From contig JAQFVV010000043.1 of the NCBI GenBank assembly GCA_028023455.1, positions 974,001 through 1,038,000 on the forward strand: a stretch of 64,000 bases of DNA, in the 5' to 3' direction. Source of the stretch: Epiperipatus broadwayi (lineage: Eukaryota > Onychophora > Udeonychophora > Euonychophora > Peripatidae). Position 1 is the first letter of the stretch. The number at the start of each line of letters is the position of its first letter. The translations under genes were made by a program, and so were the position numbers. Shown piece by piece: positions 23,173-33,669 of the stretch. The notes below the pieces were generated by a model. The model ran no database searches, was not told the origin of the DNA, and saw nothing but the letters and a program-made list of their open reading frames with translations.

Positions 23173-23224
23173 GTTACAATTTACATCAAGTATAAATTCT
23201 GGTTTTAAAAAAAAGGTAATATAG

Positions 23225-23835
23225 TCACTAACTTAAACAAAGCAAAACTCTCCATACAGTAGTGTCTCCCTGTGCTAACCAGAGTAATCAATGAATGGCA
23301 GAAGGCTTGTGCATAAAATCCCTATCTAGTGCCTACTCATCCAATATCCCCAGAGTAGTTTCTGGCTTGTGGATATTGTCAGTGAGGAGCTTTACACCTA
23401 GATCTTAGGATTTAATGCAACCCTCCAGCACCCACCTTTTATCTCTACTTAACTACAAAACTATGAGAATGAAATTGGAAACACAAAAATATTTTCAATC
23501 TAAGCTCAATAGCTTATATAGTCATATGAGTCTGAACTCAATTCAGCACCCATACATTTTGGTGTCTTTGGCTCTTTAACAACCATAGCCACCACTGTCC
23601 TATTAGGCAGGATTGGTGTTAAACCATTAAGCATCTCATGATCACTATCACTTATACTAGCACATAATTGGATGAGTAGGCATTAGATAGGGATTTTATG
23701 CACAAGCCTTCTGGCATTCATTGATTACTCTGGTTGGCACAGGGAGGCACTACTGTATGGAGAGTTTTGCTTTGTTTATAAACAATTGTGCTAGTATAAG
23801 AGATAGTGATCATGTGATGCTTAATAGTCACTAAC
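23225..23835. mobile_element. Family B foldback, long form
   Basis: The left arm (caaaactctccatacagtag, ccagagtaatcaatgaatgg, gtgcataaaatccctatc) leads into a decayed minus-strand hammerhead at 23319-23385 (CTGACAA, CTACTC). It continues through caaccctccagcacccac. The right arm (23663-23830) mirrors the outer part and ends gatagtgatcatgtgatgct. The inner end piece at 23600-23655 is a second inverted copy of that terminus, so the element is rearranged or composite. Confidence 0.7.
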
Positions 23836-24059
23836 TTATTTTACTCCATTGGCCTGTATTTTCAATTACAATCAATATTTTCTGCCTACACATCTTATGT
23901 AATAATCACCTGCCATTAGCAATCCATATTTGGAACAGGTCACACACTACTTTTATAGAAGTGTACAAAATTAATAAAACAAAAGATATATTTGTGTCTA
24001 CTAAAGCAATAATAATATTTAAATACAAGTATACTGCCTATACTAAAGTTAATGTAATT

Positions 24060-24355
24060 AGAAAGGATTTGAACTCAGACTTCCATGCTCCCTACAGTTA
24101 TACCATCTTATACAACCAATACACCTGATCACATACATGTGTATCTGTTGTATAAGATGGAGTGGATAGCTATAGGGAGCTTGAAAGTCTGATTTGGGGA
24201 TTTGAACTCAGACTTTCACACTCCCTATAACTATCCCTTCCATCTTTTACAACCAATATATATGACCACATACATGTGTATTAGACATATAAGGTGGAGT
24301 GAATAGCTGTAGAGAGCTTGAAAGTCTGAGTTCAAATCCTTTCTAATTACATAAA
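24060..24355. mobile_element. Two mini family A-like foldbacks in tandem
   Basis: Two compact palindromes meet end to end (about 24066-24195 and 24196-24345). Each opens with ggatttgaactcagactt and closes with aagtctgagttcaaatcc or a variant, with a centre at cacatacatgtgtat. The outermost attagaaagga and tcctttctaat are also inverted. The family A ribozyme region is absent. Confidence 0.75.
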
Positions 24356-24359
24356 GCAA

Positions 24360-24735
24360 TAATATTACAGATACACATGTGCTAGGTCATAAATATAAAT
24401 ACCATCTATGTTAAATCTACTTTTTTTTCATTTATTTTATGGCTAAGACATTTATATCTTTAAATTTAAGTGACATAAAGGTATTTAGTAAAGATCAAAG
24501 AATGTATTTTGCTGTTTTAAAACTTGATTACAAATCACAAAATGCAAAATAACTTAATAATTATATTTATTTCAGCATTGAAGCTTCATTTTCATGTTCA
24601 TTCCATTTCTTTCATAAAGAATTTTGGCAGAAATTATGTTCAGTAAAACAAGACCATTAGAAAAAGCATTTTACACACACAAACAATGTGAAAAAAAAAA
24701 CGAAAACACCTAAAAATTGAACCAGGTAGTTGTTC
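24360..24735. other. Intron, nothing assigned
   Basis: AT-rich sequence, no exon or repeat recognised. Confidence 0.4.
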
Positions 24736-24739
24736 TTGT

Positions 24740-24874
24740 AGCAAGTACTTTTTTTTCATATGTCATAGCATTGGCAGGGAGGCGAACCCGCAACAACTGT
24801 CTGCAACCAACTGCTTGCTTGCAAGGCAGCTGTGCTGACCTCTTGGCTAACAACGCTTGACAGCAAGTACTTTT
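24740..24874 (-). mobile_element. tRNA-derived SINE with 13-bp target duplication
   Basis: On the minus strand the body starts gctgtcaagcgttgttagc, has a B-box-like gcgggttcgcctccc, then ccaatgctatgacatatg and a short A tail. The 13-base sequence agcaagtactttt flanks it at 24740-24752 and 24862-24874. Four relatives are in the window. The length of about 110 bases is a bare tRNA-like head plus tail. Confidence 0.85.
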
Positions 24875-25238
24875 ATGGGTTTGAAAAAGTCAGATTATTT
24901 AATGACTATAAAAATAGAAATATAGACAGAACAAGAAAATTTAAAACTTATTTTCAGCACAATCAGAGCTGGGAGACTTTGAGCTCCAAAGCCTATTGGG
25001 GCTCATGTGATATAGTGAAATGTGAAAAACATATATCACCAAAACACCTAATAATCATGGATCTTTGCTTTTAAGTAATGACAAAATAAGACCATTTATA
25101 AGAGAGGGACCCAAAATTAACTGGAATTGTTCTCTGATTTGTGCACCTGTTGTAGTCCATCTTCTGCTGTTGTATATATCTTGCAGGGACCCTTCTGCAT
25201 CAATCTGCCAAATGACATTGCCAAGTGAAATTGTGGTG

Positions 25239-25631
25239 CCACAAGACGTTCTGTAAAATGCATTTTTCATTTTTATCAATTTTTTTTATAATGACTGCAA
25301 AGTTTGACAATGTCAACTTCTGTTTTTGCTTACAGAAAATGACAAGGAATGTTTGAAACTTACAAAAAAGCTGATCTCGTAAAAACATAAGTTTGTGAAT
25401 GGTTTAATTGAAACTTTAAATTTACGACATCCCGCACCACAAGACGTTCTGTAAAATGCATTTTTAATTTTTATCAATTTTTTTTATAATGACTGCAAAG
25501 TTTGACAATGTCACCTTCTGTTTTTGCTTACAGAAAATGACAAGGAATGTTTGAAACTTACAAAAAAGCTGATCTCGTAAAAACACAAGTTTGTGAATGG
25601 TTTAATTGAAACGTTAAATTTACAACATCCC
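25239..25631. repeat. 198-bp tandem duplication
   Basis: Segments 25239-25433 and 25437-25631 are nearly identical, from ccacaagacgttctgtaaaa to cgacatccc or caacatccc, with about four differences. The junction carries cgca. It is non-coding, and its low divergence implies a recent duplication. Confidence 0.9.
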
Positions 25632-25634
25632 TAA

Positions 25635-26375
25635 AAAGTATCACATATGAAGTCAAAACAACACTGATTTTTTTATATATATAAACATCATTTTTCTCTC
25701 AAATTTAGTTTGTAACGGTCAGGCATTTTATCTGCAAGTAAAATTAAACATGCTGTTTTGTGACAAAGAAAAGAGTACAAGGTCCATGTCCCCCTTCGCA
25801 AAGTGTGATCTCTCAAAGCTTTGAGTGTGAAACACTTTTAAATTAAATTCAAGATGATTCAGATTATCTATCAGCTGTATTCACTCAATCTCACTTCTTA
25901 CAATTTTTTTTAATCTCTCAAATGAAAAAAATTTCTCATTTTTTTGTGAACTTAGAAGTGGTGGAAGAAATGACAGTGACATTACTTCCAGACTACTTTG
26001 AAAAATGAAAAACACATTTAGACTGGTGTATTGCACCAAATGGATAGTCATTTGAGAGTGATTAAATTTATAATACTTATAAATAAATAAACAATTTTTA
26101 ATTATAAAATTCCAATTATTTTTGAGTGCCCCTATGTATGTGTTATGGACTATATCAAAATGAGATCTTAAATTTTAAAACTATCCCTATATATGAATAT
26201 TTTATGCAAAAATAGTTTATAAAAAAATTCCAATGGAAACTATACAGAACAAACCTGGATGTTGCATTGCCAAAATGTTTTGTTTTTGTTGCATTTGATA
26301 GATTGGATGATCATGAAATTTCAAAACAGAACATGAGTAGCATTATTTAGGGAAAAAATTATTAGTAAAAAAAGT
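25635..26375. other. Intron, nothing assigned
   Basis: AT-rich sequence with no exon and no repeat family I recognise. Confidence 0.4.
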
Positions 26376-26379
26376 ACAG

Positions 26380-26825
26380 TAGAAAACTCTCCAAATAGTA
26401 GCGCCACCCAGTGAAAGCCTTAGTAATCAATGAATGCATGAAGGTTTTTGCATAAAATCCCTGTCTAGTGGTGATCATGTGAAAAAAGCACAATCGCAAC
26501 TTTCTCCAAACAATGCTGCCATCTAGTGCAAGCCATAGTAATTAATGGATGATAGAAGATTAGTACATCAAAATTCCTGTATAATGCTTGCTTATCCAAT
26601 ATCCCAGATTTTTCTAGCTTATTTTCACTCTATTGTAAAAAAAGCCATATGGATTCTTGAATAATCAATGAAAACATGGTTTAGTGCTGCAAAATCTCCA
26701 TCTCCTAAATAATTGGCTTTTTAAAAAAAACTCCTAAGGTTTCAAATGCATGATCAGTCAGAAGATGGGGATTCTATAACACTATATTATCTAGTGTCCA
26801 TTGATTACTCAAGCTAGTTCTACAA
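26380..26825. mobile_element. Diverged family B foldback
   Basis: Two old half-copies: gaaaactctccaaatagtag, gtgaaagccttagtaatcaa at 26383 and caactttctccaaacaatgc at 26490, with caatatcccaga at 26590 and tctagtgtccattgattact at 26790. The ribozyme region is no longer recognisable. Confidence 0.5.
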
Positions 26826-26829
26826 TAGG

Positions 26830-28135
26830 ATGAGAATAATTGCTCTTTCATATCTTTTATTATATTAATTTTTCTATAGTTCCCAAATTTTACAGTACTA
26901 TTGTATTCTTAAAAAAAGATATAAAATGTTATCAATGTAGGATTTGTATGCAGCACTTGTTTAAATCTTCATTCAAAATGGATTCTATTTCTTCATTAGG
27001 TAACAATAAAATTGTATTATCACTTTGTTTTTTGTAAGATCTTTTTCATAATATTTAAGATTTTATTCCATAAAAAATTATTCAACACAATGAAATTGCT
27101 TTACATTATAAAAAATATAATTTTGTCCTGAAAAGCAATATATGTATTTAATCTATTCTATCCCATAGCAGTAGTCAAATGCCTACTAAATAGTAATATT
27201 ATATACAAATCACCAAGCTGGTTTCTACTTATTGCCTTGCATCATATACAGAATCCATTTTCTTATATTGTTTAATGATCAGAGATTTATGTGCACTGTA
27301 CAGATGTTAATAATAAGTGGGAAAATCATTTAATATTTACTTTGGTTAAAGGTAATTTATTATTTTAAATAGCTTCAATACCTATGAATCCAACACTGAT
27401 ATTAAAATATTTATTCCACCTTTATTGGTAAAAGGAGGTTGCCTTGACAACAGTTTGAAATTGTTGATTGTTATTGATATTGGGATTGTAAGTGCTGACT
27501 GATTTTTAATGATATATGTATATATACATGTGTGTGTGTGTGTGTGTGTGTGGAAACGAATATTTTCATAGGCAAATGATGTTTTATCAATAATATATTC
27601 AGGAGCAACTGTGTTTAATAAAATAAGAATAAAACACTGACATATCAATAAGATAACACTTGCCCTCGATTGGATAAAGTAATAATCACATGGTTGTTGT
27701 ATAGATAATAATTGTGTCATGTGGTTGTTGAATAGTTTGGCTTAAATTTGGATGATTTTTGTTTTATTTGCCTGAGGAATCTCTTCCATATGAATGGTAA
27801 TTTTATTGTTTCATTACATTTGTTAATACAATTTGTTTTTTTTTAATTTCTGTAGCTTTCCTAAGTATCTCTTAGTGGTGATTGTTTGCATGGGATATGA
27901 TTCTAGTATTTAAGAAATGGATGTGATACTTATTGTCTAAAACATACAGAATATTTGTTGAAGTTGTTGAAATCTATGTTAGTGCATTAATGTGTTCATA
28001 TCTTCTACCACTTACAAGACAATTACTGCTTCCTATGTATGTGGTTTGATACATGTCACATGGGATGTCATAGACTCCATGTGATTGAAGAGATTAACAC
28101 AGTAAAAGAACTTTGCAATATTCTCAGCACTGGAA
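26830..28135. other. Intron, mostly unassigned, includes TG repeat
   Basis: A TG microsatellite is at 27531-27551. The segment 27412-27500 (ttccacctttattgg, ggaggttgccttgacaaca) is a dispersed repeat shared with 17538 and, inverted, with 54885-54965. No exon is seen. Confidence 0.45.
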
Positions 28136-28145
28136 TGTTATATAT

Positions 28146-29153
28146 CAGGGCTGAGGCATTTCCAACCTATGGGCCAACTCTGGCTCTCAAAAGCTGTCAT
28201 TACAGCCCATGGATGTTTTCAAAAACATATATAAAATGTCCGTATATAAAACTTCTATTTAAACATATGGAGTTCAGTAAAACAAAATATTTTATCAACT
28301 ATATCTTTTTTTAACCTTTAACTTTTATACTGGTTCTAGTTCATTTTATCATAGATGCAGTATTTCAATAAGTTATCTATATTGTGTAATCTAAATGGCC
28401 ATAATTTTAATCTACAAAGCTGTTTTGTAGTGATTCTTGCAGATTAATGTATATTAGTAAAAGCTAAAACTTTAATTCTATTTCATTTTATTATTTTTCA
28501 TTTATTTATTTTGATTAGGATGACTACATTGAGTAATATAGGAAATATTGACTTGGAAAGACAAACATTTCAAAAGAGAAATAAATAATAATTTGATATG
28601 CTTGATATGTCTGGAAAGTATTTTAGTTAGTAAAGAACACAATATTTAAGAGACATTATTTATCAAAACATTCTGCCTACAACAAAATTGGAGAAGTAAG
28701 AAATCTTAAGTAGAAAACTTGAAAAGTAGCTTTATCAAGTGAATGAAAGGTTTCGTAAAAAATACAAATACGTCAGAAAATTCTATGAAAGCAAGGTTAC
28801 GTTATTTCAAAAAAAAAGCAAAAAATTCAAAACCATTTTCTGAAAGGGAGTTTATAAAACTGATCCTGGATGCTGCAGAATTTGTTCAGAGTATAAAAAG
28901 AATATTGAGAATATAAATATGTCATGAAGAATAATTACAAGGTGAATTGGAAATGTCATTAAATGTGGAATAATTATTTAAAAAGAGAAAGTTGAAATTG
29001 GTCTGCTGGTGAAAAGGTTGCCCACATCCAATGATTAGAGGTTAATTAAGTTTTTGATCAAATGTAGCAGATTAATTTTTTAAGTCAATGATTTTGTATA
29101 AGCCATGAATGATATTATATGGCACTGGGCAATAAAAAGCTTCCCCACCCCTG
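28146..29153. mobile_element. Possible hAT-like decayed element
   Basis: The left end CAGGGCTGAGGCATTTCC and, in reverse complement, the right end CAGGGGTGGGGAAGC resemble imperfect hAT terminal inverted repeats. No clear 8-bp target duplication is visible and no transposase domain can be read inside, so this is tentative. Confidence 0.35.
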
Positions 29154-29154
29154 T

Positions 29155-29845
29155 TTCAAACAATGGCCATCACATAGATTTCTTTAATGTTAAAAAACAA
29201 AATATTAGAAAACAAAATTGTATTTACAAATGAGATGAAACAATAAAATTATTTGTATAGAAGAATTTCCTCAGACAAATGAAAGAAAACCGCCTAAATC
29301 TAAGTCAGATTATTCAACAACTATGGAATTGCTATTTTATTCAGTTGAGGACAAGTAAAATCTTGTCAAAATGTTATTATTCTACTTTTATTTTATTAAA
29401 CACAGTTATTTCTGAAAACATGATTTATAAAATGTATATTTTAGCATTGTGTAGATAAGATACAAGTTTATAAAAATGGCAAAATGTATAATAGTTTAAA
29501 TAACAGAATTTATAATAATATAGACTTGGTAGAAAAAGGGTTAAGTCAATTCCCACAGTGGTAAGTGGAATGTATTGATACATGATCTCAAATAAATATT
29601 TTATGCGTTTGCATTACAAAAAAAAATTATTAATTAGTTAAACCTTATAATTGTAAGAAAAAAAGAAAGAAAAAAAACTGAAACAAACTGGAATTGTTAA
29701 AGTTATCAATAAAACAAGAAAGTTACCACATTATAAAATTTCATAATCATAATGCAGTTTGTTTCACACAAAAAATCAGATTTGTAAAGAAATATTTTTT
29801 TAATCTGTGTTTTCCTGAAGGTTTGTGATGATGGTGTTTTAGTTG
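29155..29845. other. Intron, nothing assigned
   Basis: A-rich sequence without exons or recognisable repeats. Confidence 0.4.
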
Positions 29846-30795
29846 TATTTTTACATTGGACTATTTCCATCATCTAATATGAGTATTGAATGTCCCCAAC
29901 TAGTGCCTACTCATCCAATATCCCCAGACTAGTTTTTGGCTTGTGGCCTTCGTCAGTGAGGAGCCTTGGATCTGAGAACACTGCACCTAGATCTTAGGAT
30001 CTAATGCAACCCTCCAGCAGCCACCTTTTATCTCCACTTAAGTACAAAACTATGAGTCTTAAACTGAAAACACCTTAATGTTTTCAATCCAAGCCCATTA
30101 GTTTATCATCCTAAAATCTAAGTGCAGTGCTCTCAGATCCAAGGCTCCTCACTGACAAAGACCACAAGCCAGAAACTAGTCTGGGGATATTGTATGAGTA
30201 GGCACTAGATGGGGATTTTATGTACAAGCCTTCTGGCATTCATTGATTACTCTAGCTTGCTGTGTGTGGCAATACTATAGTGAGTTTTGCCTGTTTTAAA
30301 ACAGTTATACACAAGCATAAGAAGTGGTGGTCATGTGATGTTTATCGAATGTCTTTAGAAAAATTTAATTTTATTTAAATATTCAAAATACTTTCAACTG
30401 TTAGTAATAGCACATAAAACAGGTTAGTTTATACACAATGTTTCGAGAGGTATTATTCTCCCCTCTTCTTCAGCTGTTGCTGGCCTGACTAGTGACAATA
30501 CTAACATGGGATTCGAACTTGGACTCTTAGATTCCTGAGTTATAGAGTTACCTTAAAATTCAATACTCAAGAATCTAAGGATCCAGATTCAAATCCCATG
30601 CTAGTACTATCACTGACCAAGCCAGCAACACTGAAGAAGAGGGGAGATTACCTCTCAAAATGTTGTGCATATACTAACCTGTTTGATGTGCTATTACTAA
30701 CAGTTGAATGTATTTGGAATATTTAAATAAAGTTAATTTTTTTTTAAAGACATTCAATACTCATATTAGATGATGGAAATTAGTCCAATATAAAA
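29846..30795. mobile_element. Family D foldback split by a nested family B insertion
   Basis: The left tip (29846-29893, tattggacta-like, tttccatcatctaatatgag, tattgaatgtc) is the reverse complement of the right tip at 30750-30795. It is separated from the rest of its left arm (30346 on) by the family B element at 29894-30345. The sequence gaatgtc occurs on both sides of the insert (29887-29893 and 30350-30356), a likely 7-bp target duplication. Inner arms carry the tRNA-like segment with gattcgaact / gattcaaatccc. A full copy without this insert is at 53120-53975. Confidence 0.75.
29894..30349. mobile_element. Family B foldback (nested)
   Basis: The left arm begins cccaactagtgcctactcat and contains a minus-strand hammerhead (29914-29972: CTGACGA and TAGTC intact, GAAA changed to AAAA). 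It then has caaccctccagcagccac and cttttatctccacttaag. The right arm has a plus-strand hammerhead (30137-30193: CTGACAA, GAAAC and TAGTC intact), aggcactagatggggatttt, tgcctgttttaaaacag and gtcatgtgatgtttatc. Both ribozymes are one base from the intact core. Confidence 0.75.
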
Positions 30796-31122
30796 ATAAC
30801 AATTTTTGGTTTTTTTTATCTGTTTTCTTTCTTCTTTCTATTTTCTTGCTTTATTATTATTGTTTATTAATAAACATATTGTAGAGACTGGCTGAAATAG
30901 ATAAAATAAATTTTGAAGGAGAATAACTATAGGTGTACATAATATTTTTTGATAAATGCAAACAATTATTATAAAAGGGCTATAATGGTTAAATTGAGGA
31001 TAAAATATACATTGCTTAGCTTTCTATTGTTACATCACGAATTGAATATGGTTAAATCTAAAATTCCAAGTATATAAATTATACCACAATTCCACTTTTC
31101 TTTATGTTTGCTGTAATATCCT

Positions 31123-31356
31123 ATAAATATAATTTGTCCAAACTTCAAACATTTTTTAGCAAACTCTTTATTTGTACATTCACAGTCACCTATGTTTCGA
31201 CTGACCTGCAGTCTTCTTCAGAGCCAGACTATTTTGGAAGATCAAAATAGTCTGGCTCTGAAGAAGACTGCAGGTCAGTCGAAACATAGGTGACTGTGAA
31301 TGTACAAATAAAGAGTTTGCTAAAAAGTGTTTGAAGTTTGGACAAATTATATTTAT
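31123..31356. repeat. Near-perfect 234-bp palindrome
   Basis: The arms are 31123-31236 and 31243-31356, each 114 bases, with one mismatch that I can see (acattttttag against ctaaaaagtgt), around the six-base centre gaagat. Such arm identity implies very recent origin or homogenisation by gene conversion. Each arm, read outward, contains CTGAAGA, a GACTG/CAGTC hairpin, CGAAAC and later AATAAA. Confidence 0.95.
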
Positions 31357-31389
31357 ATATAAATTATACTTGTATTCAATCAAATATTA

Positions 31390-31790
31390 CAGATTCAGCC
31401 TGTGTCCTGACCATCCCTCTTCTTTGTACTCAAATGGATACAATTCTATACATGAGGGATCTGAGTGACTTAAGGTCAACATGGGCATGACAATAATATT
31501 CACCTCAACAGAGAATTTGAGCATTCTGTCATCAGATTTTCAATGGTATGGATGGCTGAAGAGTTGGAGGGTGGAATATATTGAAGCATGTCCATTAAAG
31601 TTTGAAGATATATGTGTGAGGAAATGATAACCTGGAGCAACTGATGATTGCTGGTTCAGCACAAAATATGGGAATTGATGATCATTTATCTGTTTCATGT
31701 ATGTGGACATGTGTATAGACTGTATGAGATAGAGTGGATGATTGAAGGAAACTTGAAAGTCTGTGTTTAAATCCCTTTTGCTTATATATA
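31390..31790 (+). mobile_element. Family A element, single arm
   Basis: It is collinear with the right arm of 22295-23030: atacatgagggatctgagtg, gacttaaggtcaac, cattctgtcatcagattttc, tgaagagttggagg, a decayed plus-strand hammerhead (31625-31686: CTGATGA intact, AAAA for GAAA), gtgtatagactgtatgagat and gaaagtctgtgtttaaatcc. There is no left arm. Confidence 0.7.
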
Positions 31791-31794
31791 ATAA

Positions 31795-32805
31795 ACTGTA
31801 CATTTGCAAGTGAAAAAACAACTATGCAATGACCAAACCGCTATAATATGCATGGTTACTGCTTATTCATAGGTGGTCCATCTTTACCATAGCATGTTAC
31901 TCTATAGATGAAAACGTAGCAAAGATTCACAGCCCTAGCATGAAAGAAAACACATACTTCTCATCTATGAATTAGAATCACTGATCTCACCTTCCAAAAT
32001 TTATAATTATGGATAAATAATAAAGGAAAAGGAGAACACATACTGATGCCAGTTAAGTAAAGAAATAATAAGAATTAATAGACTGAAATATTCAATGACA
32101 GCCAGAGTAATGAAATGATAAGATTAATAGATTGAAATATTCAAAGGATTGATGGATGAACTGAATTATTCTTTTGCAAGTCAGGTAAAGAAATATCCAG
32201 GATTAATTAATGGACTAAACTTAAACTAACTTCATAGACAAAAAAAATACGGGACTATTAGATTTTCTATGTTTATAAACCAAAACGAGAATAAACCCAG
32301 TAGTATTAAAAATATTTTTTTATTCTTTTGCTGATTTGAAAAAAGAAACTAAGAATAAGCGGATTGAATTGCTGATCAATGTATGGGATGAAAAGTAAGG
32401 CTGTTTATATATACGTCACATGTGAACAAACGCATTTACTATCATACTCTAATATTTATTTAGTAATTCGTATGTTATAACTAATACTAATTTAGTTTAT
32501 CCTGAAAATATATTGTATATCTGTTTAGGGTAATGATAATTATATATTACGTAAGTTAAGACGAATGGGAAATTTATTTTATTATTATTTATTTATTGGC
32601 ATATAATTCATATAAGGCAAAACAGAATTATATAAAAAAAATTTTTATTGAAAATTCAAATTATGTATGAAAGCTTTGAAAACAATCTAAACACAAAACA
32701 ATATTACAAGAAGAATGTCATTGGAGTTTTTTTTCTCTCTCTGTTTTCTTCTTCTGACAATTGTGACATCTCCTTTGAACCTGGTGAGATGCATGTATGC
32801 CTTAT
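31795..32805. other. Intron, nothing assigned
   Basis: AT-rich sequence. A loose repetition of taagattaatagattgaaat occurs at 32050-32210. No exon is seen. Confidence 0.4.
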
Positions 32806-32811
32806 GCACAA

Positions 32812-32937
32812 AAGCAGTAATTTTTTTTCATGTGTCAAAGCATCAACCGGGAAGCAAACCCACGAACCCGGGACAACTGCTTGTAAGGCGGCTGTGCTTA
32901 CCACTCAGCCGCCAACCCTTGACAAGCAGTAATTTTT
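32812..32937 (-). mobile_element. tRNA-derived SINE with 14-bp target duplication
   Basis: On the minus strand the body reads tcaagggttggcggctgag, then tgcgggttcg-like cccgggttcgtgggtttgc (B box), cttcccggttgatgctttga and an A tail. The 14-base sequence aagcagtaattttt is repeated at 32812-32825 and 32924-32937. Confidence 0.85.
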
Positions 32938-33149
32938 GGGGGGACAAGAACAAAATTATTACAAATGATATTATTAATTATATTTTGTAATCTCACTTGT
33001 TCATATTCAACCAATAAAAACACTTTTTTATCTGATTATTTTACAAATTTAATGTTTCAGTATCTTATAGGACATATATAATGCATTAAGCGTAAAAGGA
33101 TTGTTAATTACTATCAGAATTTAAAAAATACATGTTCTGCGATATTAAG

Positions 33150-33450
33150 AATACAAAACCTCTCTATACAGTAATGCCACCAAGTGCAAGCATTCATAAT
33201 CAATGGATGCAGGAAGGTTTGTGCATAAAATCCCTATCTAATGCCTACTCATCAAACATCCCCAGACTAGTTTCTAGCATGTGGATTTCATCAGTGAGGA
33301 GTCTTGGATTTGAGAGCACTGCATCTAGAAACTAGTCTGGTGATGTTGGATGAGTAGGCCCTAGATAGGGATTTTATGCACAAACCTTCCTGCATCCATT
33401 GATTATGAAGGCTTGCACTTGGTGTCACTACTGTATGGAGAGTTTGATAC
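33150..33450. mobile_element. Family B foldback
   Basis: The left arm (aaaacctctctatacagtaa, tcataatcaatggatgcagg) leads into an intact-core minus-strand hammerhead at 33251-33308. The right arm restarts inside the ribozyme at ctagaaactagtctggtgat and continues to ctactgtatggagagttt. Arm identity outside the centre is high. Confidence 0.75.
33251..33308 (-). ncRNA. Hammerhead-like ribozyme (family B), core intact, weak stem II
   Basis: CTGATGA is at 33294-33288. GAAA (33274-33271) is followed by CTAGTC, giving a 2-bp stem III with loop TA and C17 at 33265. Stem I TCCTCA/TGGGGA is six pairs. Stem II (AATCCACATGCTA) hardly pairs here, unlike other copies that have GGC/GCC or AGC/GCT, so activity is doubtful. 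Confidence 0.5.
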
Positions 33451-33669
33451 TCTTATTAACAGAATGTGTAAGCATATGAAATGGTAATCAATGAAATACA
33501 TGTTCTATCTATTCTATACATTTACATGTTTTATTTATAATTCTTGGAAATGTAATTATTTCTGTTTAATTTATGCAAAAATGTTCTTACTGCACTTTTC
33601 TATTATCATATGTTTCAGACATCTTCATAAACCAAGTTTCAGTTAACATACTATATAATTGAGGGTGGA

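Noticed and set aside
27382-27720. 112-codon minus-strand frame with a His/Thr run
   Set aside because: The run is a TG microsatellite and the rest crosses a dispersed repeat; no domain.
31123-31356. Canonical hammerhead in the 234-bp palindrome
   Set aside because: CTGAAGA and CGAAAC with a good hairpin are there, but one extra base sits before stem II, the base at the H17 position is G, and stem I does not pair.
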